Assembly (NCBI GenBank): GCA_030699125.1 | Contig: JAUYKM010000014.1 | Coordinates: 1 to 55,736 of the forward strand | Source of the DNA: Candidatus Daviesbacteria bacterium | GTDB lineage: Bacteria; Patescibacteriota; Microgenomatia; Daviesbacterales; UBA10151 | Direction of reading: 5' to 3' | DNA length: 55,736 nt | Shown here: positions 35,072 through 41,660 of the stretch, one piece after another | Position numbering within the stretch: position 1 is the first letter of the stretch | Layout of the letters: the number at the start of each line of letters is the position of its first letter | Program-made: the position numbers and the translations under genes | The notes under the pieces: generated by a model | The model's input: the letters and a program-made list of their open reading frames with translations, nothing else | Database searches by the model: none | What the model was told of the DNA's origin: nothing

Positions 35072-35240
35072 AAGAGGTTAGATTATACTACATAATATTA
35101 ATATAAGTAGTCATAGTAGTATGTGGTGTGGATATGTGTAAAAGCTAATTTTTAAGTTCAGTTTTGGGAGAATTTCGCGTGAGTAAATACCCGGTTTTTG
35201 TGGAAATATATGTGGATAACTATTGAATGGATGTGGATAA
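35064..35240. other. oriC: Candidate replication origin (DnaA-box cluster)
   Basis: Five DnaA-box-like 9-mers lie in 177 bp: TTATCCACA (35064-35072), TGTGGATAT (35127-35135), TGTGGAAAT (35199-35207), TGTGGATAA (35211-35219) and TGTGGATAA (35232-35240, inside the 3' end of dnaA). The first sits in the start of the endonuclease gene. The intervening 35090-35160 is AT-rich and could unwind. A second pair of boxes is upstream of dnaA (36579, 36606). Confidence 0.65.
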
Positions 35241-36548
35241 GTTTTGTTTTACTTCCCCTAAAATCCTTTGAATGTCACGATTCTCCACAATTAGCCTTTT
35301 AATCTTATCCCGTCCGTGCATAACTGTGGTGTGGTCTCTGCCCCCCATGATTTCGCCAATTTTTTCAACTGTTAAATTTAGATCCTCAGACAAAATATGC
35401 ATGGCAAGATGGCGGGGTAAAACTAGCCCCTTGATCCTTCTAGGTCCAATTAAATCCAATTGTTTGATGGAAAAGTATTCGCACACTTTTATTAGAACCT
35501 GTTTTGGCGTTAGATTTTTTAAATCCGTGTCCGCCTTTTTGCCCAGCAGTTTGCTGATATTTTCTGAAGTTGGCTCCATCTTCTTTGTTTTTAAAGCCTG
35601 CAGAATTTGAATAAGTTTTCCTTCCAAATCTCTGGCATTTGTTTCAACTGATGCGGCGATTAGATTAAGCGAGGCCTCATCCAGAAGATATCGTTGCTCA
35701 ATACACTTATTTTTGAGTATCGCCACCCTGGTATCAAAATCAGGAGTCTGCATGTCAACCATCAGCCCACCCTGAAAGCGGCTTTTAAGACGATCTTCCA
35801 ATTTGGCAATTTCATATGGGGGTCTGTCTGAGGTAATGACAATTTGAGAATTTTTAGAGGAAAGCTCGTTGAAGGTGTGGAAAAACTCCTCCTGAGTGCC
35901 TTCCCGTCCGGAGAAGAATTGAACGTCATCAATTAGTAGAATATTGACATTTCTATAACGGGAACGAAAGGCGCCAAATTGTCTGGTTTGCAAAGCCTCA
36001 ACATAGTCATTGGTAAACTTTTCTGAAGAGCAATAATTAACCTTAAACTGTGGGTGCTTTCTCTTGATGGCATTGCCTATGCCCAACATCAGATGAGTTT
36101 TACCAACACCGGTCCCCCCGTAGATAAAAAGTGGGTTATAGGAAGTACCTGGATTTTGAGCAACAGCCTCTGCTGCTGCATAAGCTAAGTTGTTGGTTGG
36201 TCCTACCACAAAGTTTTCCAAAGTGTATTTGGGATTAAGCTGGAAGATAGAAGTTAGTTGGGGTTGAAAAAATGCTTCATCAGGTCCCTCTACCTCAGTG
36301 GGGCTCTCCTTAACAATAAATGAAACTACAACCTTTTTATCCAGTAGTTTAGAGAGAGTTTGCTCAATTAGGTTTTTGTATTTTTGGTCTAAACTTTCTT
36401 TAATAAAAGCTGAGCTGGTGTTTAAGACCACATTATTTGCATCAACGGATTTTAAAAAAGTTTTTAAAAAGTAGGCCTTAAAATTATCAGGTCCTACAAG
36501 CGGTTTAATGATTTGTAAGAATTTATGCCAAAGTCTTAAATTATCCAT
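35220..36548 (-). CDS. dnaA: Chromosomal replication initiator protein DnaA
   Basis: A 442-residue protein. Domain I is present at the N-terminus, the AAA+ domain has Walker A GGTGVGKTHL (about 143-152) and Walker B ILLIDDVQF (about 203-211), and domain IV has the DnaA-box-binding GGRDHTTVMHG near residue 405. It binds DnaA boxes and opens the origin. Candidate boxes lie on both sides of the gene, so it is likely autoregulated. Confidence 0.97.
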   Translation of the reverse strand: MDNLRLWHKFLQIIKPLVGPDNFKAYFLKTFLKSVDANNVVLNTSSAFIKESLDQKYKNLIEQTLSKLLDKKVVVSFIVKESPTEVEGPDEAFFQPQLTSIFQLNPKYTLENFVVGPTNNLAYAAAEAVAQNPGTSYNPLFIYGGTGVGKTHLMLGIGNAIKRKHPQFKVNYCSSEKFTNDYVEALQTRQFGAFRSRYRNVNILLIDDVQFFSGREGTQEEFFHTFNELSSKNSQIVITSDRPPYEIAKLEDRLKSRFQGGLMVDMQTPDFDTRVAILKNKCIEQRYLLDEASLNLIAASVETNARDLEGKLIQILQALKTKKMEPTSENISKLLGKKADTDLKNLTPKQVLIKVCEYFSIKQLDLIGPRRIKGLVLPRHLAMHILSEDLNLTVEKIGEIMGGRDHTTVMHGRDKIKRLIVENRDIQRILGEVKQNLSTSIQ

Positions 36549-36578
36549 GGTTCTGAGTATCTTATAAGCAGACAGGAG

Positions 36579-36614
36579 TTATCCACAATTTAATCTTAAT
36601 AAAAGTTTTCCACA
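36579..36614. promoter_or_regulatory. DnaA boxes upstream of dnaA
   Basis: TTATCCACA (36579-36587, perfect consensus) and TTTTCCACA (36606-36614, one mismatch). Positioned 31 and 58 bp before the dnaA start, they may allow autorepression of dnaA or form part of a bipartite origin. Confidence 0.6.
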
Positions 36615-36643
36615 ATATAGAGAAACTGTTAAAAAGTAGATCA

Positions 36644-36670
36644 ACCACAATTATGTAAACTAATTGTGGT
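36644..36670. promoter_or_regulatory. Perfect 10-bp inverted repeat before rpmH
   Basis: ACCACAATTA (36644-36653) and TAATTGTGGT (36661-36670) are separated by 7 nt. The right arm lies 10 bp before the rpmH -10 box, so a protein bound here would block that promoter. The TTGTGG/CCACAA sequence resembles half of a DnaA box, suggesting possible DnaA-dependent control (inference). Confidence 0.5.
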
Positions 36671-36680
36671 CAAGTTATGG

Positions 36681-36686
36681 TATACT
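36681..36686 (+). promoter_or_regulatory. -10 box of the rpmH-rnpA operon
   Basis: TATACT, 8 nt before the rpmH ATG at 36695. The -35 region overlaps the inverted repeat. The transcript is predicted to begin within 1-2 nt of the start codon. Confidence 0.5.
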
Positions 36687-36694
36687 CATAAACT

Positions 36695-36832
36695 ATGCCA
36701 AAGAGAACGTATCAACCTAAAAAGATCAAGAGAGTTAAAAAACACGGCTTTAGAAAAAGAATGAGCACTCGCGATGGAGCGAAGGTTTTGAAAAGAAGAA
36801 GAAAAATTGGTAGAAAAAGGCTGACAGTTTAA
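36695..36832 (+). CDS. rpmH: Ribosomal protein bL34
   Basis: A 45-residue, strongly basic protein reading [19 protein letters not shown] followed by [20 protein letters not shown], the universal bL34 pattern. It binds the 50S subunit. The stop shares a base with the rnpA start (TAATG), so the pair is translationally coupled. The order rpmH-rnpA-yidD-yidC-jag next to dnaA is the ancestral bacterial arrangement. Confidence 0.97.
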   Translation: MPKRTYQPKKIKRVKKHGFRKRMSTRDGAKVLKRRRKIGRKRLTV

Positions 36833-37212
36833 TGCTTCCTAAAAGTAATAGATTAAACCTCAAAAAGGATTTTAAGCGGGTTGCCTCAGGCAGAAAACTG
36901 GAATCTAAATACCTGAAGCTTTTTATTAAAGAGGGAGAAAATCATCCGCCAGCCAAGTCAAACTTGGCGCCAGCTGGCGGAGCCAGAATTGGGGTTGCTA
37001 TTTCATCAAAAACTTTTAAAAATGCTACTGACAGAAATAGGGCAAAAAGATTGGTTTTTCAAGCCTTCCAAACCATCATCTCAGGTCTCCCGCCGACTAT
37101 TAATATAGTGGCTCTTCCCAAAATAGGGGTACTTAAGGTAAAATCAGCTGATGTGCTTTCAGATTTGAAGAATGCACTAAAACATGAAAAAAATATTAAT
37201 CTATCTAATTGA
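36832..37212 (+). CDS. rnpA: Ribonuclease P protein component
   Basis: A 126-residue basic protein. It starts [20 protein letters not shown] and has the RNR motif region ATDRNRAKRLVFQAFQ that contacts RNase P RNA. RnpA helps the catalytic RNA mature tRNA 5' ends. A 35-bp element (36946-36980) adds PPAKSNLAPAGGA between strand 2 and the GVAISSKTFKNA strand, a non-conserved loop. It overlaps yidD by 29 nt. Confidence 0.93.
   Translation: MLPKSNRLNLKKDFKRVASGRKLESKYLKLFIKEGENHPPAKSNLAPAGGARIGVAISSKTFKNATDRNRAKRLVFQAFQTIISGLPPTINIVALPKIGVLKVKSADVLSDLKNALKHEKNINLSN
36946..36980. repeat. 35-bp CCGCCAGC...GCTGGCGG element, copy A (in rnpA)
   Basis: Begins CCGCCAGCCAAGTC and ends GCGCCAGCTGGCGG, with CCGCCAGC/GCTGGCGG terminal inverted arms. 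It matches the copy in valS (46272-46306, opposite strand) at 32 of 35 positions. Translated in frame as PPAKSNLAPAGG. Confidence 0.85.
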
Positions 37213-37384
37213 TTTTTATCAAAGCTTTCTCTCTTTTGATGGAGGCATTTTGGCCATCTTCGCTCCCGGGGGTGCTTGCAGATATGAAATTAGATGTTCT
37301 GAGTATACAAAACAGATGATAGTGGAACAAGGAGTGCTCAAAGGTTTAATAATGGGTATCAAAAGAATTTGGAGTTGTCGATGA
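37184..37384 (+). CDS. yidD: YidD membrane-protein insertion efficiency factor
   Basis: A 66-residue protein with the YidD core ACRYEIRCSEYTKQMIVEQG, VLKGLIMGIKRIWSCR (normal form CRFxPSCSxYxxxAixxHG). YidD helps YidC insert inner-membrane proteins. The first Pro-Ser of the motif is replaced (YEIRC), a mild divergence. It overlaps both neighbours, rnpA and yidC. Confidence 0.85.
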   Translation: MKKILIYLIDFYQSFLSFDGGILAIFAPGGACRYEIRCSEYTKQMIVEQGVLKGLIMGIKRIWSCR

Positions 37385-38217
37385 TTATCATTGATATTTT
37401 TAACACCGTATTTTTAGGACCAGTTATTAATGTATTGGTCATTATATTTCAAGGGCTTCATGCTCTTAATATTCCGGGAGCGCTGGGATTTGCGATTGTG
37501 CTCCTTACCATCACCATCAGACTTTTAGTGTGGCCTTTTATGGGCAGCCAAATTAAAGCCACCAAGAAAATGGCTGATTTAAAGCCACACCTAGATGAGT
37601 TAAAAAGAAAGCACGGATCAGACAAACAGGCCCTGGCTTCTGCTCAGATGGCTTTATATAAAGAACATGGAGTTAACCCAGCTGGCGGATGCCTACCTGC
37701 TTTAATACAGTTGCCAGTGTTTATTGCCCTTTATCAATCCATTATTAATATATTACCGGGGGAAAACGGCAATCTGGAACACATCAATTCTTTGCTTTAT
37801 TTTAAAAAGTTAACACTACCTGAGAATATAGATCCCTACTTTTTGGGCTTAAACTTGGCAGCCAGGCCCTCTGACTTTAGCTCTATAGGAGCCTACCTGC
37901 TATTAATACCTGTTGTTACAGCTGCATTAACTTTTATGCAATCTAAAATGGCTATGCCAAAACCGATAAAGCGCTATCCTTCTGATTCTCCAAAAGAGGA
38001 GAAGGAGAAAGAGAAAATGGAAGATACCATGGGGGCTGTGCAGTCCCAGATGGTCTATTTGATGCCTGTGATGATTGGTTATTTTGCCTTTACCTTTCCC
38101 ATCGGACTTGCAATTTATTGGAATGTCTATACAATATTCGGCATATGCCAGCAATATCAACATACTGGCTGGGGAGGGGCTGCTGATATGGTCAGTAAAA
38201 TTCGAAGCAAAGTTTAA
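37369..38217 (+). CDS. yidC: Membrane protein insertase YidC/OxaI
   Basis: A 282-residue, five-TM-type protein without the large periplasmic P1 domain of Gram-negative YidC. The first helix pair flanks TITIRLLVWPFMGSQIKATK, which has the positively charged Arg of the hydrophilic groove, and AGGCLPALIQLPVFIALYQS is the signature region. It inserts proteins into the membrane alone or with Sec. A charged loop (SPKEEKEKEKMED) follows the fourth helix. Confidence 0.94.
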   Translation: MELSMIIIDIFNTVFLGPVINVLVIIFQGLHALNIPGALGFAIVLLTITIRLLVWPFMGSQIKATKKMADLKPHLDELKRKHGSDKQALASAQMALYKEHGVNPAGGCLPALIQLPVFIALYQSIINILPGENGNLEHINSLLYFKKLTLPENIDPYFLGLNLAARPSDFSSIGAYLLLIPVVTAALTFMQSKMAMPKPIKRYPSDSPKEEKEKEKMEDTMGAVQSQMVYLMPVMIGYFAFTFPIGLAIYWNVYTIFGICQQYQHTGWGGAADMVSKIRSKV

Positions 38218-38234
38218 AAATAGAAATTAAATTC

Positions 38235-38744
38235 ATGGAACAACAATTATCCGATGTATTAGATAATCTTTTAGGTTTGTTACTCCTGGAGGGTTCCTAT
38301 GAGATTGAGGAGGAAGATGAGGTCATCAATGTGTTGGTAGAAACTCCTGATGCGGCCAGACTAATTGGGGCAAGGGGTGAATCTTTGCAATCTTTGCAAC
38401 TGGTGGTAAATCAGATTATTTCCCAAAAGGTGGGAAGAGAGCAATTTAAAAGGGTGATTATTGATGTGGCCGGTTGGAGAAAACAAAAAGAGGAAGAGCT
38501 TACCCAAAGAAGTCAGGAGTGGGCTAAAGAAGTATTAGAAAGTAAAAAGGATTTGGAACTGGAGCCTATGCCCTCCTGGCAAAGAAGAATTGTGCATATG
38601 GTAGTTTCAGAAACTGAAGGGGTTGAATCTGAAAGTATAGGGGAAGGTCGAGATAGACACATTGTGATAAAGCTCAAAACTCAAAATTCAAAGCGCAAAA
38701 CTGAAAAAAATAAGAATGAAGATGTTGAAGCTTCAGAAACTTGA
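38235..38744 (+). CDS. jag: KH/R3H RNA-binding protein Jag (KhpB)
   Basis: A 169-residue protein. A KH domain (about 20-85; VNVLVETPDAARLIGARGES has the GxxG loop) is followed by an R3H domain with the R-x3-H motif RRIVHMV near 116-122. The N-terminal Jag-N domain is absent, as in short Jag proteins. It binds RNA and influences cell-wall elongation in other bacteria. The tail is a lysine-rich run encoded by a degenerate AACTCAAAATTC-type repeat. It overlaps the O-antigen ligase gene by 29 nt. Confidence 0.85.
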   Translation: MEQQLSDVLDNLLGLLLLEGSYEIEEEDEVINVLVETPDAARLIGARGESLQSLQLVVNQIISQKVGREQFKRVIIDVAGWRKQKEEELTQRSQEWAKEVLESKKDLELEPMPSWQRRIVHMVVSETEGVESESIGEGRDRHIVIKLKTQNSKRKTEKNKNEDVEASET

Positions 38745-40008
38745 GCAAATACTTCTTTTCTTAACTCTGCTCTTTCTCCCAACCCAGTTAGGCAAGCATT
38801 TTTGGCCTGAATTTAGTTTTATCTATTCCCTGCCGATTGATTATTTATCCCCCACCCTTTATTTTTGGGATCTGTTGGTGGTGGGGTTATTAATAATTTG
38901 GATATTAAGAAGGCCTAAAATAAATCGACTGGCACTTAACTTATTACTGATATTTTTGCTAACACAAACTGTTTCTTTGGTGGGGGCAGAAAATTTTGGT
39001 GCAGGATTGGTACGACTTGAGCAGTATATTCTGGTAGGAGGATTAGGGGTGTATATAGCAAGTGCAAAGTGGGAAGCATTGAGTGCAAAGTTGTATCTAC
39101 CTCTCAGCCTGGCTATCCTGGGAGAATCAGGTTTGGCTATAGCCCAATTTTTAAAAGGAGGGACAATAGGCCTTTGGATTTTGGGTGAGCGAACTTTTTC
39201 CATCTCCACTCCGGCTATTGCCAAATTTGACTTTCAAGGCATCCAGTTCTTAAGGCCGTATGGTACCTTTCCTCATCCCAATGTTCTGGCAGCTTTTATG
39301 GTAATTGTTATACTCTTACTGTTATTCCGGCGAAGGCTCGCTTCGCGAAGCGGGCAGGAATCCAATAATAAACTATTTTATGGATCCCTGATCAGGTCAG
39401 GGATGACCGGGGTAGTAATGTTTTTAGCAGGATTAACTACCCTGGTCACTTTTTCCAGAACTGTTATGTTAGCTGGAGTAGTAGCTGCTTTTATTTTACT
39501 TAATAGCAAGGGTAGATTCTTACTACTTCTGGGTATCGTCCTACTCCTACCAATTTTATATGCTAGATTCTCCTCCCTTTTAAACTTTGATAATTTAACA
39601 TTACTCAGAAGAGAGGAATTATCTTTAACAGCTTTTTCTATCTGGCAGTCCTCCCCTATTTTTGGGGTGGGTTTAAATAATTTCATTCCAGCTGCCTCAA
39701 ATGAGTTGCTTTCCGGCCCCAGCAGGTTTTTGCAGCCGGTGCACAATATTTTTCTACTCTCTTTAGCAGAAACAGGCGTGTTAGGCTTTTTAGGGCTGCT
39801 AGGATTATTAGGGTATCCTATTATTATGCTTTTTAAACTACGAACTATTTTGCTTATTTGGGGAGTAATAATTTTCTTGGGGTTATTTGACCATTACTTT
39901 CTAACTTTACCTCAAGGGTATAGACTGCTTTTTCTAATATGGGGTTTATCTTTATCTCGTTCCGTGAAGCAAGCCATGTTAGAATTAAAAAATGCAAGTC
40001 CTTCTTAA
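38716..40008 (+). CDS. O-antigen ligase / Wzy-like polytopic membrane protein
   Basis: A 430-residue protein with about ten TM helices and the Wzy_C-type large loop ending in RPYGTFPHPNVLAAFMVIV (its PNxxA motif is typical) and SPIFGVGLNNFIPA. The family polymerises or ligates surface glycan repeat units outside the membrane. A composite palindromic element (39321-39407) is inserted in frame, adding RRLASRSGQES to GSLIRSGMTG in a loop between helices. It continues directly into the flippase gene. Confidence 0.82.
   Translation: MKMLKLQKLEQILLFLTLLFLPTQLGKHFWPEFSFIYSLPIDYLSPTLYFWDLLVVGLLIIWILRRPKINRLALNLLLIFLLTQTVSLVGAENFGAGLVRLEQYILVGGLGVYIASAKWEALSAKLYLPLSLAILGESGLAIAQFLKGGTIGLWILGERTFSISTPAIAKFDFQGIQFLRPYGTFPHPNVLAAFMVIVILLLLFRRRLASRSGQESNNKLFYGSLIRSGMTGVVMFLAGLTTLVTFSRTVMLAGVVAAFILLNSKGRFLLLLGIVLLLPILYARFSSLLNFDNLTLLRREELSLTAFSIWQSSPIFGVGLNNFIPAASNELLSGPSRFLQPVHNIFLLSLAETGVLGFLGLLGLLGYPIIMLFKLRTILLIWGVIIFLGLFDHYFLTLPQGYRLLFLIWGLSLSRSVKQAMLELKNASPS
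39321..39407. repeat. Composite palindromic element, copy 4, in the O-antigen ligase gene
   Basis: Starts GTTATTCC (degenerate GTCATTCC), has CGAAGGCTCGCTTCGCGAAG as first hairpin and ATCCCTGATCAGGTCAGGGA as second, and ends ATGAC. Its 87 bp equal 29 codons, so the frame is maintained. Confidence 0.75.
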
Positions 40009-41197
40009 GATCTCCCAGCAGACTTTTTGGCAGATTTTAGGTAAAGTCGTAACTGCAGGTTCGACTTTTGTTATTCTGGGGCTGGTGGCCCGCAGTTATG
40101 GAGAGGAAGGAACCGGGGTTTTTACACTGGCTCTTACATATCTGGCCATATTTTATCTTTTGTCGGATTTTGGCTTTAATGCGCATGTCTTAAAAAGAGT
40201 TAGTAGTTCAGAGTTGGTAGTTGGTAGTGAATGGAATAAATTATTAGGGACAAGGATAGTATGGTCGGTAGTGTTGGTACTTTTGGCTGTTGGTACACTA
40301 CCCTTATGGCCGTTTGCCACAGGGGAATTTTTCCAGGCTGTTATATTTGGCAGTTTGGCCATCATTGGATCTGGGATATTTGTTACCTGTAATTTAATTT
40401 TCCAAAGTAAACTGAGGTATGACCTGTCGGTTTTAGCATCAAGCGCAGGAACACTGATCAGCTTGGCAGTGTTTATCTATCTAATCAGCTCGGGATACCC
40501 TGTTCCACTAATGCTTTTAGCTCATTTGGCAGGTTGGATCATCATAGCTTTGATGTCACTCATTTTGGTGAGTCGGATCTTCCCTTTAGTATCCCCCGTC
40601 TTTGACAGCAGTTATGCCGCTAACCTGTTTAGACAATCCTGGCCGATTGCCGCCACCCTGGCTTTAAATGTGGTTTATTTTAGAGCAGACTCATTTATGA
40701 TTGCCTATTTTAGGTCTAACACTGAAGTGGGTGTTTATAACGTGGCATACTCTGTTTTTCAAACAACTCTAGTTTTGCCTACCTTTATTATGAATGCTTA
40801 TTACCCGATGATGTTAAAATCCTTTAAAGGCATCAAAGTAGTGGTGCTGGGACTTTTGGTGGTAGCCTCTTTTGGGACTATGTTGACGCTAACTTTAGCG
40901 CCGCTAATCATCCAGATTTTGACAGGAGGAGGGTTTGTGGGGGCAACTTCCAGTCTGCAGATCCTCTCACTGGGCTTCCCGGCGTATTTTCTGTCAGCAC
41001 TACTAATGTGGGTAATGGTTGCTCAAGGTAGATATAGAACAATGCTGATAATTTATGCCATAGGTCTGGCTGTCAATTTAGTGCTGAATTTTATCTATAT
41101 ACCGCAGTACTCATTTGTAGCTGCCTCATATATTACGGTAATTTCTGAGTACTTGATTCTTATAATGCAGGGGATGGTATTATGGCGAAGAATATGA
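39992..41197 (+). CDS. Wzx-type polysaccharide flippase (MATE/MVF-like)
   Basis: A 401-residue protein with about 12 TM helices. It starts VLLKISQQTFWQILGKVVTA and has LVARSYGEEGTGVFTLALTY, the N-terminal signature of polysaccharide_synt family flippases that export lipid-linked glycans. It overlaps the ligase upstream by 17 nt and the RNase H gene downstream by 16 nt. A short tandem (GTTGGTAGTTGGTAGT) at about 40210-40226 encodes ELVVGSEW in a loop. Confidence 0.85.
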   Translation: MQVLLKISQQTFWQILGKVVTAGSTFVILGLVARSYGEEGTGVFTLALTYLAIFYLLSDFGFNAHVLKRVSSSELVVGSEWNKLLGTRIVWSVVLVLLAVGTLPLWPFATGEFFQAVIFGSLAIIGSGIFVTCNLIFQSKLRYDLSVLASSAGTLISLAVFIYLISSGYPVPLMLLAHLAGWIIIALMSLILVSRIFPLVSPVFDSSYAANLFRQSWPIAATLALNVVYFRADSFMIAYFRSNTEVGVYNVAYSVFQTTLVLPTFIMNAYYPMMLKSFKGIKVVVLGLLVVASFGTMLTLTLAPLIIQILTGGGFVGATSSLQILSLGFPAYFLSALLMWVMVAQGRYRTMLIIYAIGLAVNLVLNFIYIPQYSFVAASYITVISEYLILIMQGMVLWRRI

Positions 41198-41604
41198 GAT
41201 TGACTATATTTACAGATGGGGCTTCCCGCGGGAATCCAGGCCCAGCCTCATATGGGTTTGTGATTTTAGATGAGGAAGGCAAGCTTATTTATAAAAAAGG
41301 CGAGTATATTGGTCACACAACCAACAATGTGGCTGAATATACGGCTGTTTGGGAAGCCTTAAAATATACCAAAAAACTAATGATTGGGAAAAAACACAGC
41401 GAGATAAAACTTTTTGCCGATTCCAAGCTGGTAGCTGAGCAGCTTTCGGGAAATTACAGGATAAAGGCGGAGCATCTTAAGCCGATTATTGAAAAGATAA
41501 AAATCTTGAGTATTGAGCTGGGAGGCGTCATTTATAGCCATGTCCCTCGTTCTCAAAACATCTTAGCTGATGGGATAGCAAATCATGCACTAGACTCCAG
41601 ATAG
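41182..41604 (+). CDS. rnhA: Ribonuclease HI
   Basis: A 140-residue protein: FTDGASRGNPGPASYGFVIL holds the first catalytic Asp, NNVAEYTAVWEAL the Glu, LFADSKLVAEQL the second Asp, and SQNILADGIANHALD the fourth acidic residue. All four are intact, so it is likely active and degrades RNA in RNA/DNA hybrids. It lacks the basic handle region of E. coli RNase HI, as many short bacterial/archaeal homologues do. Confidence 0.92.
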   Translation: MAKNMRLTIFTDGASRGNPGPASYGFVILDEEGKLIYKKGEYIGHTTNNVAEYTAVWEALKYTKKLMIGKKHSEIKLFADSKLVAEQLSGNYRIKAEHLKPIIEKIKILSIELGGVIYSHVPRSQNILADGIANHALDSR

Positions 41605-41660
41605 TTATCCATTACGATACCTTTGATCTCTCTTGCAATTCTTTTTAGGAGTGATACGAT

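Noticed and set aside
37666-37700. CCAGCTGGCGGA in yidC as a copy of the 35-bp repeat
   Set aside because: It encodes NPAGGCLPALIQLP, a conserved YidC segment, so the resemblance is by codon choice.
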